A DNA stretch of 64,000 nt from assembly GCA_964016415.1 (NCBI GenBank), contig OZ024666.1, forward strand, positions 558,001-622,000. The letters run 5' to 3'. This stretch comes from Erwinia sp. (GTDB lineage Bacteria > Pseudomonadota > Gammaproteobacteria > Enterobacterales > Enterobacteriaceae). The translations under genes were made by a program, and so were the position numbers. The notes under the pieces were generated by a model, which saw nothing but the letters and a program-made list of their open reading frames with translations, was not told where the DNA came from and made no database searches. Below are positions 43,234 to 54,313 of this stretch, piece by piece; position 1 is the stretch's first letter, and every line of letters starts with the position of its first letter.

Positions 43234-45650
43234 TCTGGCGCTGGTTCTGGCGAGAGTGGAAATCACCCTCATTGATGATTGTCTGGCTGGCGTTGACACT
43301 CTCGGTCACTTGTGTGCTGGCGCTCGGTTTGATCAACGATCGTATGGCGCAGGGGCTAAGCCTGCAAAGCCGCAATGTAATGGCGGGCGATCGCACATTA
43401 CAGTCCGCCAAAGAGGTGCCGCAGGCCTGGCTTGAAAAAGCACAGCAGGGGGGATTATCGGTTACCCGGCAACTCACTTTTATCACCATGACCTATGCGG
43501 GTGATACGCCGAAGCTGGCTTCAGTGAAAGCCGTAGATGAACACTATCCTTTATTTGGTGAACTGGTTACAGCACCATCCGGCGTTAAGCCAGCACCTGG
43601 AACCATCCTGGTGGCACCACAGTTGCTGTCACTGCTCAATGTTCAGACCGGTGATACGCTGGATGTCGGCGACAATACCTTGCGTATATCAGGTACGCTG
43701 ATTCAGGAGCCCGATGCCGGGTTTAACCCTTTCCAGACCGCGCCCCGCGTGCTGATGAATCTGGCTGATGTGGGTAAAACCGGAGCGATTCAGCCGGGAA
43801 GCCGGGTGACCTGGCGTTATAAGTTCGCCGGTACCAAGGCGCAACTTGCCCCCTATGACGAGTTTATCAATCAACACCTGCAGCCGGGCCAGCGCTGGCT
43901 GAGCATTGATAATGAAGATAATGCCCTGGGTCAATCTGTGCAGCGGGCTCAGCAATTTTTGCTGATGTCAGCGCTACTAACACTCATTCTGTCTGTAGCT
44001 GCGGTGGCAGTGGCAATGAGCCATTACTGCCGTAGCCGCTATGACCTGGTGGCGGTGCTGAAAACACTCGGTGCTGGCCGGGCGGCACTACAAAAACTGA
44101 TCATCGGTCAGTGGCTGGTGTTATTGCTGCTCGCGGCAGTCGCTGGTGGTGTATTAGGTACACTGTTTGAGGCGATACTGTTGCAGCTGCTAAAACCGGT
44201 ATTACCCGCTATTTTACCAGATGCCAGCGGCTGGCCGTGGGTGTGGGCGCTAAGCGCGTTAGTGATTATTTCTCTGTTGGTTGGATTGCGCCCTTACCGG
44301 ATGTTGCTGGCAACCCAGCCTTTGCGGGTATTACGGCGGGATACTGTTGCCAATGTCTGGCCGCTAAGTGTTTATATTCCACTGATGCTGCTGGTCGTGG
44401 TCGGGTTGCTGGTGGCACTGGTCGGCAGCAGTCGTCTGTTATGGATAATGATAGCTGCACTAGGGTTACTGGCGCTGTTACTGGCAGGAATAGGCTGGCT
44501 GGGCTTGCTATTACTCCGGCGTCTGACGGTACAAAGCCTGGCTTTGCGTCTGGCGATAAATCGGCTGTTACGTCAGCCCTGGGCGACAATGAGCCAGTTG
44601 GCGGCTTTTTCCTTATCATTCATGCTACTTGCGCTGCTGCTGGCAATGCGGGGTGATCTCTTGATGCGCTGGCAGCAGCAGCTTCCTGCTGAAAGCCCTA
44701 ACTATTTTTTACTTAACCTGACCGATGAGCAGGTGCCATCGATGACGAGCTTTTTACGTCAGCATCAGATTACACCTGAAACTTTTTATCCGTTGATTCG
44801 AGCCCGCCTGCCAGAAATTAACCACAGACCGGCTGATCCAAATCAGGATAATGCCCTCAACCGCGAACTTAACCTCACCTGGCAGGAAAAACGGCCTGAG
44901 CATAATCCCCTGACGGCCGGCAACTGGCCACCGGGGCAGGGAGAGGTATCCATCGAAGAGGCGCTCGCCGGACGTCTCGGGGTAAAACTGGGCGACACAC
45001 TGACTTTTTCTGGTGATACGCAGCAATTTACCGCAAAGATAACCAGTATGCGTGAAGTTGACTGGGAGAGTCTGCGACCCAACTTCTTCTTTATTTTCCC
45101 GCCAGGTGGGCTCACCGGACAACCGCAAAGCTGGCTGACCAGCTTTCATCTTCCGGCGGGTAACGAGCAGGTTATTACCGCGCTTAACCGGCAATTCCCC
45201 ACCGTCAGTGTGCTGGATATAGGCGCAATACTGGGGCAGATAAACCAGATAATGACCCAGGTAAGTCGTGCACTGGAAGTGATGGTCGTGCTGGTGACCG
45301 GATGTGGGTTACTGCTTCTGCTGGCACAAATTCAGGTTGGCATGCGTCAGCGACGCCAGGAGCTGTTAGTTTGCCGCACCCTTGGCGCAGGGAAAAAATT
45401 ACTCTATCGCACATTGTGGTGTGAGTTTGCCCTGATTGGCGCACTGGCCGGAGCGATGGCCGCGCTGGGGGCTGAAGTGGCGCTTTGGGCGTTAGCCCGT
45501 TATGTCTTCAATCTCCCCTGGATGCCGGATATCAGATTGTGGATATCGCTGCCAGTTATCGGCGCATTACTGCTTTCCACATGTGGTGGCGTGTTGGGGG
45601 TTCGTTTACTGAAGGGAGCCTCGTTGACGCGTCAGAGTAATGCACTGTAA
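43230..45650 (+). CDS. ybbP: YbbP FtsX-like ABC permease
   Basis: 806 residues with ten predicted membrane helices in an FtsX-MacB duplicate arrangement: an N-terminal helix, periplasmic domain, FtsX unit (SALLTLILSVAAVAVAMSHYCRSRYDLVAVLKTLGAG), and a second FtsX unit at the C-terminus (RQRRQELLVCRTLGAGKKLLYR). ATG 43230 follows GGAGGA. Works with YbbA. Length matches E. coli (804). Confidence 0.94.
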   Translation: MIWRWFWREWKSPSLMIVWLALTLSVTCVLALGLINDRMAQGLSLQSRNVMAGDRTLQSAKEVPQAWLEKAQQGGLSVTRQLTFITMTYAGDTPKLASVKAVDEHYPLFGELVTAPSGVKPAPGTILVAPQLLSLLNVQTGDTLDVGDNTLRISGTLIQEPDAGFNPFQTAPRVLMNLADVGKTGAIQPGSRVTWRYKFAGTKAQLAPYDEFINQHLQPGQRWLSIDNEDNALGQSVQRAQQFLLMSALLTLILSVAAVAVAMSHYCRSRYDLVAVLKTLGAGRAALQKLIIGQWLVLLLLAAVAGGVLGTLFEAILLQLLKPVLPAILPDASGWPWVWALSALVIISLLVGLRPYRMLLATQPLRVLRRDTVANVWPLSVYIPLMLLVVVGLLVALVGSSRLLWIMIAALGLLALLLAGIGWLGLLLLRRLTVQSLALRLAINRLLRQPWATMSQLAAFSLSFMLLALLLAMRGDLLMRWQQQLPAESPNYFLLNLTDEQVPSMTSFLRQHQITPETFYPLIRARLPEINHRPADPNQDNALNRELNLTWQEKRPEHNPLTAGNWPPGQGEVSIEEALAGRLGVKLGDTLTFSGDTQQFTAKITSMREVDWESLRPNFFFIFPPGGLTGQPQSWLTSFHLPAGNEQVITALNRQFPTVSVLDIGAILGQINQIMTQVSRALEVMVVLVTGCGLLLLLAQIQVGMRQRRQELLVCRTLGAGKKLLYRTLWCEFALIGALAGAMAALGAEVALWALARYVFNLPWMPDIRLWISLPVIGALLLSTCGGVLGVRLLKGASLTRQSNAL

Positions 45651-45657
45651 CCCGTCA

Positions 45658-45681
45658 GCTGACGGGGCTTGCCCCGTCAGC
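45658..45681. terminator. hairpin between convergent ybbP and purK
   Basis: Ten-base arms GCTGACGGGG / CCCCGTCAGC around CTTG. No T-run on either side, so it may only stop converging transcription weakly or protect 3' ends. Confidence 0.6.
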
Positions 45682-45686
45682 CATCA

Positions 45687-46757
45687 TCAGGCATTGAGCT
45701 GTTGAGCAGCCCAGATAATCCCGGTGTGATAATCAATACTCAGCAACGGGGTGAGTGCCTGCAGATTTTGTTGTAACCGGCACAGATCACTGTCGCATAA
45801 ATTGAGATGACCTACCTTACGGCCTGGACGCACCTCTTTGTCATACCAGTGAAGATGAACTAAAGGATGCTGTAACCATGCGGTATTCATCTCGGTGCCA
45901 ATCAGATTGACCATTACCGAGGGAGCGTTGACCACCGGAACCGGCAGGGGTAAATCGAGAATAGCGCGAAGATGCAGTTCAAACTGACTGACAGAGGCCC
46001 CGTTTTGTGTCCAGTGACCACTATTGTGCACACGCGGAGCCAGCTCATTAATCAGTAGTCCATTGGCGACAACAAAGCACTCCATCGCCATCACACCCAT
46101 ATAATTGAGCTCATGCATAATTGCACCGAGCATGGCTTCTGCCTGCTGCTGATGTGCTTTATTCGCCTCGGGCCGGGCAACGCTGGCGCGCAGAATCCCC
46201 TCCTGATGCAAATTGTGAGTCAGTGGATAAAAGACCATCTGGCCGTCATAGCCTCTGGCACCGACCAGAGAAACTTCACCGGTGAAGTGAATGCCCTGTT
46301 CCACAATGCATTCGCCATAACATTCGGCGGGTAGCTCTACATCCTCGCTGGCATGCAAACGCCACTGACCCCGTCCATCATACCCCCCGGTACGGCGCTT
46401 GACGATTGCCCACTCCCCCAGTGAGTCAAATACCGCTGGCCACTGTGCTTCATCCTCCAGTAATTGCCAGGGTGAGGTTGCCAGACCCAGCCGAACGAGA
46501 AGCTGTTTTTGTGTCAACCGATCAGCCAGTATCGGAAAAATATCACGGTTAACAAAAGCCGGATGCTCAGCCAGCTCGCGCGTGAGTGGCGTATCGGGCC
46601 AGCGCTCAATTTCAGCGGTGATGACACTCTGCGCGATAGGTAGCGCGCTGGGTTCGGCATCGGGGCCGACAGGAAAAACGGCAATCCCTAATGGCTCTCC
46701 GGCCTGACGCAACATACGCCCGAGCTGACCGTTGCCCAGAACACAGACTGGTCTCAT
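45687..46757 (-). CDS. purK: PurK N5-carboxyaminoimidazole ribonucleotide synthase
   Basis: 356-residue ATP-grasp enzyme that carboxylates AIR using ATP and bicarbonate. [16 protein letters not shown] start, [17 protein letters not shown] loop and [14 protein letters not shown] metal site are complete. ATG overlaps the purE stop (ATGA). Confidence 0.97.
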   Translation of the reverse strand: MRPVCVLGNGQLGRMLRQAGEPLGIAVFPVGPDAEPSALPIAQSVITAEIERWPDTPLTRELAEHPAFVNRDIFPILADRLTQKQLLVRLGLATSPWQLLEDEAQWPAVFDSLGEWAIVKRRTGGYDGRGQWRLHASEDVELPAECYGECIVEQGIHFTGEVSLVGARGYDGQMVFYPLTHNLHQEGILRASVARPEANKAHQQQAEAMLGAIMHELNYMGVMAMECFVVANGLLINELAPRVHNSGHWTQNGASVSQFELHLRAILDLPLPVPVVNAPSVMVNLIGTEMNTAWLQHPLVHLHWYDKEVRPGRKVGHLNLCDSDLCRLQQNLQALTPLLSIDYHTGIIWAAQQLNA

Positions 46758-47263
46758 GATTGCACCTGTGGATCGGGATGAGCAAGTACCTCATCAGTCT
46801 GAGCCTGGCGCCATGCCGCCAGACGTGTTGCCAGCTCATGGTCATGCAGGGCGAGAATCTGTGCAGCCAGCAGTGCCGCATTCGCGGCACCCGCTTTACC
46901 AATCGCCAGGGTTCCTACCGGAATGCCCCGTGGCATTTGCACAATAGAATACAGGCTGTCAACGCCACTGAGTGCAGCACTTTGCACCGGAACACCCAAT
47001 ACAGGTACTAACGTTTTGGCTGCCAGCATACCGGGTAAATGCGCGGCACCACCGGCACCGGCAATGATTACCTGAAACCCCTCACGCTCTGCCTGTTCAG
47101 CAAATTGGAACAATTTATCCGGGGTGCGATGGGCTGAAACCACTTCACAGTGGTAAGTCACACCCAGCGTGGAAAGTATCTCAGCAGCAAACTGCATGGT
47201 AGCCCAGTCACTCTGAGAACCCATAACAATAGCGATGCGTGCCGCTGCGGCGGTAGATGACAT
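46754..47263 (-). CDS. purE: PurE N5-CAIR mutase
   Basis: 169-residue enzyme converting N5-CAIR to [21 protein letters not shown] and [11 protein letters not shown] motifs are intact. The start at 47263 (MSSTAAAAR) gives E. coli length. Preceded by a PurR box about 100 bases upstream and followed by purK. Confidence 0.97.
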   Translation of the reverse strand: MSSTAAAARIAIVMGSQSDWATMQFAAEILSTLGVTYHCEVVSAHRTPDKLFQFAEQAEREGFQVIIAGAGGAAHLPGMLAAKTLVPVLGVPVQSAALSGVDSLYSIVQMPRGIPVGTLAIGKAGAANAALLAAQILALHDHELATRLAAWRQAQTDEVLAHPDPQVQS

Positions 47264-47364
47264 GCGGTTTTGACTCCTGTGAGAGATTGTCGCAGGCATG
47301 CTGTGCAAATTTTCAAACAGATGCCAGTAGAAAAGGGGGAAAAGCATAGCATGACTGACAGGGA

Positions 47365-47380
47365 AGGAAAACGGTTGCGT
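47365..47380 (-). promoter_or_regulatory. PurR operator upstream of purEK
   Basis: Minus strand ACGCAACCGTTTTCCT, close to the PurR consensus ACGCAAACGTTTTCGT; correct position for the purEK operator. Confidence 0.8.
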
Positions 47381-47395
47381 AGCCTGAGCAGACGG

Positions 47396-48121
47396 TCAGA
47401 AAGGAAAGCTCACCAGCGAGACAGAATCCTCGCTGACCCGAATCACCGACCCTTGTTCATGCCAGGCACCAAGGACCAGCCGTTCAGCCTTTTCTCCGTC
47501 AAGGGTCAGAGAGTGTATCGCCGGGCGGTGGGTGTGACCATGAATCAGGTAATGCACATGATGCTTTTGCATCTGTGCCTCCACGGCCTGCGGATTGACG
47601 TCCATAATCTCCAGGGTTTTATGCTGATTTGCCTGCTGACTGCGCTGGCGCATTTTTTTGGCAATACCCTGGCGCAGCATCAGCGGCAACCACAAAAACA
47701 GTTGCTGACGCCAGCGCTGATGCATTTTATGGCGAAATTGCTGGTAAGCCGCATCATCGGTGCACAGCGTATCGCCATGCATAATCTGAATTCGTCGCCC
47801 ATACAAGGTGAGTACCTGCTCCTCCGGGAGCAGCGTCATATTGCAACGTCTTGCAAATGCCTTACCCAGTAAAAAATCGCGGTTACCATGAATAAAATAG
47901 CAAGGCACACCGGTCAGAGTAAGCGCAGATAGCGCGCTGGAGACCTCATCGTGTAATGGATTTGCATCATCGTCACCAATCCATACCTCGAACAGATCAC
48001 CAAGAATATAGAGTGCGTCAGCTTGCGGTGCCTGCTGACGCAAAAAAGCTAAAAAACCGGCAGTAATAGCCGGTTCTTCATTGCTTAAATGCAGGTCTGC
48101 GATAAACAGTGTGCAGGACAT
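47396..48121 (-). CDS. lpxH: LpxH UDP-2,3-diacylglucosamine pyrophosphatase
   Basis: 241-residue metallophosphoesterase of lipid A synthesis. [30 protein letters not shown] and HGHTHRP metal motifs are intact. Starts one base inside the ppiB stop, same operon. Confidence 0.96.
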   Translation of the reverse strand: MSCTLFIADLHLSNEEPAITAGFLAFLRQQAPQADALYILGDLFEVWIGDDDANPLHDEVSSALSALTLTGVPCYFIHGNRDFLLGKAFARRCNMTLLPEEQVLTLYGRRIQIMHGDTLCTDDAAYQQFRHKMHQRWRQQLFLWLPLMLRQGIAKKMRQRSQQANQHKTLEIMDVNPQAVEAQMQKHHVHYLIHGHTHRPAIHSLTLDGEKAERLVLGAWHEQGSVIRVSEDSVSLVSFPF

Positions 48122-48618
48122 TATTCGTCGCTGACAGTCACTTTTTCGATGATCACGTCATCAGCCGGCACATCCTGATGCATACCGCTGCGTCCGGTAG
48201 AGACTGCTTTAATCTTATCGACTACATCCATGCCTTCGACGACTTCGGCAAACACACAATAGCCCCAGCCTTGCAGACTTTCATCACGGAAGTTAAGGAA
48301 ATCGTTGTCCGCGACATTGATGAAAAACTGTGCAGTGGCAGAGTGCGGAGCCTGGGTACGCGCCATTGCCAGTGTGCCACGCGTGTTCTTCAGACCGCTA
48401 CTTGCTTCGTTGCGGATCTCAGCCTTGGTCGCTTTTTGCTTCATGCCGGGTTCAAAACCACCGCCCTGGATCATAAATCCATTGATCACGCGGTGAAAAA
48501 TGGTGTTGTCATAGAAACCTTCACGGCAATACTCCAGAAAGTTTTTGACTGTCTCGGGCGCTTTATCGTCAAACGTCTTAATAACAATGTTGCCATGATT
48601 AGTCTGGAAGGTGACCAT
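48121..48618 (-). CDS. ppiB: PpiB cytoplasmic peptidyl-prolyl isomerase (cyclophilin)
   Basis: 165-residue cyclophilin without signal peptide. [26 protein letters not shown] and [14 protein letters not shown] are the active-site segments. Divergent from cysS across a 218-base spacer. Confidence 0.97.
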   Translation of the reverse strand: MVTFQTNHGNIVIKTFDDKAPETVKNFLEYCREGFYDNTIFHRVINGFMIQGGGFEPGMKQKATKAEIRNEASSGLKNTRGTLAMARTQAPHSATAQFFINVADNDFLNFRDESLQGWGYCVFAEVVEGMDVVDKIKAVSTGRSGMHQDVPADDVIIEKVTVSDE

Positions 48619-48836
48619 ATTTTCATCCTGTAAAGAAAAATAGCGTTAAACCGGGCGAGAAATCTCATCATCTGTCTGAGACATCAGGCCCGTTACCGCC
48701 ATCTTATATCATAAAAAAGCCTGTGACGTTAGCAAGTGAAAGGGGGCGTCGCTTGCTTTGCTGTGCTGATATGTTGACAATACCCTTCACACTTATTTCA
48801 ACGTTCAACCGCACACAGTAAAAACGGAATGTCCTG

Positions 48837-50225
48837 ATGCTAAAGATTTTTAATACACTGAGTCGTCAAAAAGAGGAGTTCGTCCCTATTCATCCTGGTC
48901 AGATAGGGGTCTATGTGTGCGGAATCACCGTCTATGATCTCTGTCATATCGGTCACGGGCGTACCTTCGTGGCTTTTGATACGGTAGTACGCTACCTGCG
49001 TTATATCGGTTATCAGGTGAAATATGTGCGTAATATCACAGACATTGATGACAAAATCATCAAACGTGCCAACGAAAGTGGCGAGACGGTTGATGCCCTG
49101 ACCGATCGCATGATTGCTGAAATGCACCGTGATTTTACTGCGCTGAATATTTTGCCACCCGATGATGAGCCCCGGGCGACACGTCACATTCCGGAAATTA
49201 TCAGTATAGTCAGCCAGCTGATTGAGCGTGACCATGCTTATGTTGCTACTAATGGCGATGTGATGTTTTCGGTCAGCAGTGATCCTCACTATGGTCTGCT
49301 CTCTCGTCAGGATCTGGAGCAGCTTCAGGCCGGTGCGAGAGTGGAAGTCGATGATAATGTGAAACGCAATCCGATGGATTTTGTGCTGTGGAAGATGTCT
49401 AAAGCCAATGAACCCAGCTGGTCATCCCCCTGGGGAGAGGGGCGTCCTGGCTGGCATATTGAGTGTTCAGCGATGAACAGTAAACAACTCGGTGCTCACT
49501 TTGATATTCATGGCGGGGGTTCTGATCTGATGTTCCCGCACCATGAAAATGAAATTGCACAGTCAACCTGTGCGCATGATGGCCCCTATGTTAATTACTG
49601 GATGCACTCCGGGATGGTGATGGTCGACAGAGAAAAAATGGCGAAATCGCTGGGTAATTTTTTCACTGTGCGTGATGTACTCACTCATTACGATGCGGAA
49701 ACCATCCGTTATTTCCTGTTATCCGGTCACTATCGCAGTCAGCTGAATTACGGCGAAGATAACCTGCAACAGGCGCGTGCGGCGCTGGAACGTCTCTATA
49801 CCGCATTACGTCATACAGACCCGGCAGCATTGCCCACTGGCGGGGAGGCCTTTGAACAGCGTTTCCGTCAGGCGATGGATGATGACTTTAATACCCCGGA
49901 AGCCTATTCAGTGCTGTTTGATCTGGCGCGTGAAGTGAATCGTCTGAAAAATGAAGACATGGCGCAGGCCAGTGCACTGGCCGCCAAATTGCGTCAGCTT
50001 GCTTCTGTTCTTGGACTGCTGGAGCAGGATCCTGAACAATTTTTGCAAAACGGTGCGCGAAGTGATGATCAACAGGTGGCAGAGATCGAAGCGCTGATCA
50101 CCATGCGTAACGAGGCGCGTGGGGATAAAAACTGGGCACAGGCTGATGTTGCGCGCGATAAGCTTAATGAGCTGGGAATTGTGCTGGAAGATGGCCCGCA
50201 GGGCACCACATGGCGACGTAAGTAA
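48837..50225 (+). CDS. cysS: cysteinyl-tRNA synthetase
   Basis: 462-residue class I synthetase. HIGH in CHIGHGR, zinc ligands Cys28, Cys209-region [12 protein letters not shown] and HHENEIAQ, and KMSKS variant EKMAKSLGN are present. Length matches E. coli (461). Confidence 0.98.
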   Translation: MLKIFNTLSRQKEEFVPIHPGQIGVYVCGITVYDLCHIGHGRTFVAFDTVVRYLRYIGYQVKYVRNITDIDDKIIKRANESGETVDALTDRMIAEMHRDFTALNILPPDDEPRATRHIPEIISIVSQLIERDHAYVATNGDVMFSVSSDPHYGLLSRQDLEQLQAGARVEVDDNVKRNPMDFVLWKMSKANEPSWSSPWGEGRPGWHIECSAMNSKQLGAHFDIHGGGSDLMFPHHENEIAQSTCAHDGPYVNYWMHSGMVMVDREKMAKSLGNFFTVRDVLTHYDAETIRYFLLSGHYRSQLNYGEDNLQQARAALERLYTALRHTDPAALPTGGEAFEQRFRQAMDDDFNTPEAYSVLFDLAREVNRLKNEDMAQASALAAKLRQLASVLGLLEQDPEQFLQNGARSDDQQVAEIEALITMRNEARGDKNWAQADVARDKLNELGIVLEDGPQGTTWRRK

Positions 50226-50235
50226 GCTAAACGCA

Positions 50236-50254
50236 GGGGAGCGTTATGCTCCCC
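50236..50254 (+). terminator. cysS hairpin
   Basis: GGGGAGC / GCTCCCC around GTTAT, 10 bases after the cysS stop; no T-run follows. Confidence 0.6.
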
Positions 50255-50275
50255 GTAAAGTATTCAGAGGATGAT

Positions 50276-51361
50276 GTGATTCATCAGTTTACTCTTGCCA
50301 ATTACCGTTCTATCCGTCAGCTGACGTTTGAGCTTGGCGGGCTGAATGTGATAAGCGGCCCTAACGGCTGTGGAAAAACCAATCTTTATAAAGCGGTGCG
50401 ACTGCTGCATCAGGCTGCGGGTGAACGATTATCCTAGGGGTTAGCCGAAGATGGCGGGATCCAAAAAGCGATGTGGGCTGGTGCAAAGCGCAGTCGCGGC
50501 GTGCAACGTATGTTGTTAGCTGTCGAAATGCACGATTTTGAGTATCAGCTTGAAATTGGTTTTCCGGAGCCGCTTAACAGTCTGTTTAACCTTGATCCGC
50601 TGGTAAAAAAAGAGCAGCTCTGGTTGAGTGGTCATCAACGGCGTCGCTCCGCACAACTGATGGAACGGATTAATCAGAGCGCATTTTTGCATAATGTTGA
50701 CGGTGAGCGCGTGACCTATCCCGTGTCGCTGCACGAGGAAGAATCCGTATTTGGTCAGCTTGCAGAGCCGCACCTGTATCCTGAAGTCTCTAAAGTGCGT
50801 GAAACACTCCGTGGCTGGCGTTTTTATCATGAATTTGCCGTGTGGCCTGGCAGCCCACTACGCGCACCACAGGTAGGTATTCGTTCACCTGTACTCGCGC
50901 ATGATGGCAGTAATCTCGCGGCAGCGTTTGAAACCATTCGTGAGCGGGGGCAGAGTGAATTACTGTTCAGTACGCTTGAAAAGGCATTTCCTGACAGCCA
51001 TTTTGAAGTACAGGCTCAGGAAGGACGTTTCCAGTTGCTGATGCATCGTCGGGGAATTTTGCGACCACTGGATGCGGCGGAGTTGTCTGACGGCACTTTA
51101 CGGTTTCTTTGTCTGGTGGTTGCGCTCCTCAGCCCCAGACCTCCGGCTTTTATGGCGCTCAACGAACCAGAAAACAGCCTGCATCCCCAATTATTACCCG
51201 CGCTCGCTGAGTTAATCGCCGAGGCGAGCTGCTACAGCCAGCTCTGGGTCACCAGTCACTCTTCGCAGCTGGCTCAGTTAATCGCACAATATGCAGATGT
51301 GCGTCACTACCAGTTAGCACAGAGCGATGGCGAGACGGTGATCAACGCGTCTGCATTGTGA
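50276..51361 (+). pseudogene. AAA-family (RecF/OLD-like) ATPase, interrupted by TAG
   Basis: SMC/RecF-type ATPase. FTLANYRSIRQLTFELGG and Walker A GPNGCGKTNL at the N-terminus, then ELSDGTLRFLCLVVALL signature-like segment, ALNEPENSLHP (Walker B with Asn for Asp) and WVTSHSSQLAQLI. GTG 50276 after AGAGG is the likely start; ATG 50246 lies inside the cysS hairpin. TAG at 50435-50437 (ERLS, stop, GLAEDGGIQKAMWAG) breaks the frame without shift; CAG is the likely original. Intact length 361. Function unknown; such ATPases are sometimes parts of defence or DNA repair. Not present between cysS and ybcJ in E. coli. Confidence 0.75.
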
Positions 51362-51365
51362 GTCG

Positions 51366-51638
51366 TTATCTGGTACAGGGTAAACCGCGACGGACAAGTG
51401 GCGGCTTACCCTCAACAACGGGTGTTAAGTCGGTGACGTTAATCTGGTTGCCATTAAAGGCGACCTGTTGTCCGGCGACAATTTTGCAGCGTTTTCGTGT
51501 CTCTACCTGACCATCGACAGAGACCAGCCCGGCCGCGATCACCTCTTTTGCGCTGCCACCACTCTCTACCCAGCCTTCCAGTTTTAACAAGTCACACAGA
51601 TCAACATGCGCATGTTTGCCAAGAGAAAAATTAGCCAT
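51366..51638 (-). CDS. ybcJ: YbcJ S4-domain RNA-binding protein
   Basis: 90 residues: S4-like fold [31 protein letters not shown]...[13 protein letters not shown]. About 20 residues longer than E. coli YbcJ (70); the extra tail [20 protein letters not shown] is unconserved. Its start overlaps the folD stop by 8 bases. Confidence 0.92.
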   Translation of the reverse strand: MANFSLGKHAHVDLCDLLKLEGWVESGGSAKEVIAAGLVSVDGQVETRKRCKIVAGQQVAFNGNQINVTDLTPVVEGKPPLVRRGLPCTR

Positions 51639-52509
51639 TTTCGCTTACCCCATCATGGTCATGATATTGCTCACATGCCTGTAATGTGTTCTGAATCAGG
51701 GTGGCGACGGTCATCGGGCCAACTCCACCAGGTACCGGAGTGATGTATGAGGCGCGTGCCGCAGCGCTGTCAAACTCAACATCACCCACCACTTTGCCAC
51801 TCTCCAGTCGGTTAATTCCGACATCGACCACAATCGCGCCAGGTTTTATCCATTCTCCCGGAATAAAACCAGGTTTGCCTACCGCAACTACCAGCAGGTC
51901 AGCTTGTTCTACATGATGACGTAAATCTTTGGTGAAGCGATGGGTAACGGTGGTAGTACAACCGGCCAGTAATAACTCCATACTCATTGGCCGGCCGACA
52001 ATATTAGACGCACCGACCACCACTGCATTCAGCCCGTACATATCAATGTTATAGCGCTCCAGCAGTGTCACAATACCGCGAGGGGTACAGGGGCGCAGGG
52101 TAGGAGCGCGCTGACATAAGCGACCGACATTGTAGGGATGAAAACCATCGACATCTTTTGAAGGGGCGATATGCTCCAGCACTTTCACATTATCGACGCC
52201 TGCAGGCAGTGGGAGCTGTACCAGAATTCCGTCGATAGCGTTATCGTTATTAAGCGCATCGATTGATGTCAGCAACTCAGCTTCACTGGTGGTGTCGGGT
52301 AAATCATAAGAACGAGACACAAACCCGACCTCCTCACAGGCGCGTCGCTTACTGCCGACATAAATTTGTGATGCGGGATTGTCGCCGACCAGAATCACGG
52401 CAAGCCCAGGGGCACGTTTACCCAGACTCAGGCGTTGCTGAACACGATCAGCAACCTCCTGGCGCACTTGTTGTGCAATGGTTTTACCATCAATTATTTT
52501 TGCAGCCAT
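51631..52509 (-). CDS. folD: FolD methylenetetrahydrofolate dehydrogenase/cyclohydrolase
   Basis: 292-residue bifunctional enzyme of one-carbon metabolism. Catalytic Lys in [13 protein letters not shown], substrate motif [14 protein letters not shown] motif [15 protein letters not shown] and [14 protein letters not shown] are intact. Confidence 0.97.
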   Translation of the reverse strand: MAAKIIDGKTIAQQVRQEVADRVQQRLSLGKRAPGLAVILVGDNPASQIYVGSKRRACEEVGFVSRSYDLPDTTSEAELLTSIDALNNDNAIDGILVQLPLPAGVDNVKVLEHIAPSKDVDGFHPYNVGRLCQRAPTLRPCTPRGIVTLLERYNIDMYGLNAVVVGASNIVGRPMSMELLLAGCTTTVTHRFTKDLRHHVEQADLLVVAVGKPGFIPGEWIKPGAIVVDVGINRLESGKVVGDVEFDSAAARASYITPVPGGVGPMTVATLIQNTLQACEQYHDHDGVSENG

Positions 52510-52695
52510 CAGAGAGGGGGTCCATCAGTGTTGATTGAAACGGTGATAATGTCTCTATTCTGGCAGAAGAGAGCGCAACTGTCAGGCACAGTTTTACCGG
52601 ATATTGTCGATAACTCGCGCAACCACCCTGCCACAGGAAGTAAAATCGTTGACTCAGCCGCGCCGCGCCGTATAATCTCCGCCTGCATTTCCGAT

Positions 52696-52772
52696 GCGCC
52701 CTTAGCTCAGCTGGATAGAGCACCGGCCTTCTAAGCCGTAGGTCACAGGTTCGAATCCTGTAGGGCGTACCA
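52696..52772 (+). tRNA. argU: tRNA-Arg(UCU)
   Basis: 77-base cloverleaf with encoded CCA. Acceptor stem GCGCCCT / AGGGCGT, anticodon loop CTTCTAA with anticodon TCT at 52730-52732, T loop TTCGAAT. The outermost anticodon-stem pair is C-T (52723/52739), a mismatch. Same chromosomal site as E. coli argU, a known integration target; the mobile element begins just downstream. Confidence 0.96.
52748..52772. other. probable attL at the 3' end of argU
   Basis: P4-family integrases recombine in the 3' part of tRNA genes. The T-arm to CCA end is intact here and int follows at 166 bases, reading away from the tRNA. The second copy (attR) would lie beyond 64000 and is not seen. Confidence 0.6.
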
Positions 52773-52938
52773 TTCTATCGTTTTTTAACGTCTACAGCAG
52801 TAAACAAAACCCCTTCAACCTCCCATAAATACTGAATTCCTGTTATTTTAAAGTAAACTACAGTCTATTGCGGTCAACTCCTTTGTGGGGGTATATTTGG
52901 GGGTATGTTCCCGTTCAATGAAATAAGATACCCCCAAA

Positions 52939-54153
52939 ATGAAGCTAAACGCCCGCTAGGTGGACACCTCAAGAGGTAAGGAAAAACCCTACAAGCTATC
53001 TGATGGTGGCGGCTTATTCCTTCTGGTTAATCCGAATGGCGCGAGATACTGGCGTTTAAAGTACCGGTTTGGCGGGAAGGAAAAGTTATTAGCATTGGGG
53101 GTATATCCTGCGGTGTCGCTTTCTGATGCCAGAAGCAAAAGAGAGGATGCAAAGCGAATTATTGCTGCTGGTGGCGATCCCATGCAGGACAAGAAAGCAG
53201 ACAGAGAGGCTAAGGTTACATCGATTCAAAATTGCTTTGAGGTGATCGCTATTGAGTGGCACAGCCACAAAAAAAATAACTGGTCAAATGGGTACGCTGA
53301 CGACATTTTAGAATATCTTAAAAAAGACATATTCCCCTTTATCGGTAAAAGGGCAGTCAACGAGATTAAACCAGCCGAGATGCTGGACGTTCTGCGTAAA
53401 ATGGAACAGCGTGGCGTACTGGATAAGCTAAAAAAAACCCGTCAGGCATGTAGGCAGATTTTTACGTATGCTGTTATTACCGGAAGGGCTGAGAGCAACC
53501 CGGTTACTGATTTATCAGCCGCATTAAAATCACCAAAACAAAAACATTTCCCGCACCTCGGCGTTGATCAGATCCCCGCATTCCTTCAAGACCTCAACAA
53601 CTACAGTGGAAGCACAATCACACAGTATGCTACCCGGCTATTAATGATTACCGGGTTACGTACTATCGAGTTACGGGCGTCAGAATGGAAAGATATAGAT
53701 TTTGATAAGGGCATTTGGCAAATACCAGCCGAAAGAATGAAGATGCGCCGACCCCACACAGTACCGTTATCCAGCCAGGCAGTAACCCTACTCCGCTACA
53801 TCCACCAGCTTACGGGGCGGGGGAAGTATGTTTTTCCTGGCAGGAATGATTCAAGTAAACCAATGTCAGAGGCCAGCATCAATCAGGTGATAGCGCGGAT
53901 TGGTTATCACGGAAAAGTTACAGGCCACGGCTTCCGTCACACTATGAGTACGATCTTGCATGAACAGGGCTTTAATTCAGCATGGATAGAGCTACAGCTT
54001 GCACACGTTGATAAAAACAGTATTCGCGGTACTTATAACCACGCGCAGTACCTGGACGGCAGGCGCGACATGCTCCAGTGGTACGCCGATTATATGGACT
54101 CGCTGGAGATAGGCGGCAACGTAGTTCATGGCAATTTTTCTGTAAAAAAGTAG
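52939..54153 (+). CDS. int: P4-type tyrosine integrase with early in-frame TAG
   Basis: Site-specific recombinase: N-terminal arm-binding DUF4102 domain (KPYKLSDGGGLFLLVNPNGARYWRLKYRF), central SAM-like domain, and catalytic domain with Arg in TGLRTIELRASEW, HGFRHT, and Tyr in RGTYNHAQYLD. The natural start appears to be ATG 52939 (MKLNAR), but codon 7 is TAG (52957-52959). The next codon, GTG 52960, could serve as start and would lose only seven residues, so activity may persist. CAG-to-TAG would explain the stop. Confidence 0.88.
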
Positions 54154-54230
54154 CAAATCAAGCCTTGCTGTACGCACGTACAGTAGTAACATGTTTACCT
54201 CAGTAGACTTTAGTTAACCAATCAAGAATA

Positions 54231-54286
54231 AACCGTGTCTAGGCTGATCCCCGAAAACCTGTATACCTCTACAGGCTGACACGGTT
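54231..54286 (+). other. nested inverted repeat upstream of the cargo gene
   Basis: Outer arms AACCGTGTC (54231-54239) and GACACGGTT (54278-54286), inner arms CCTGTA (54258) and TACAGG (54270), plus AGGCTGA occurring twice (54241, 54274). A structured leader, a small RNA or a protein-binding site are possible. Confidence 0.55.
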
Positions 54287-54313
54287 CCTACATTAGAGGG
54301 CGTGAGGTGGCGA

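Noticed and set aside
52773-52938. Second tRNA or att repeat next to argU
   Set aside because: No cloverleaf and no copy of the tRNA 3' end is present in this gap.
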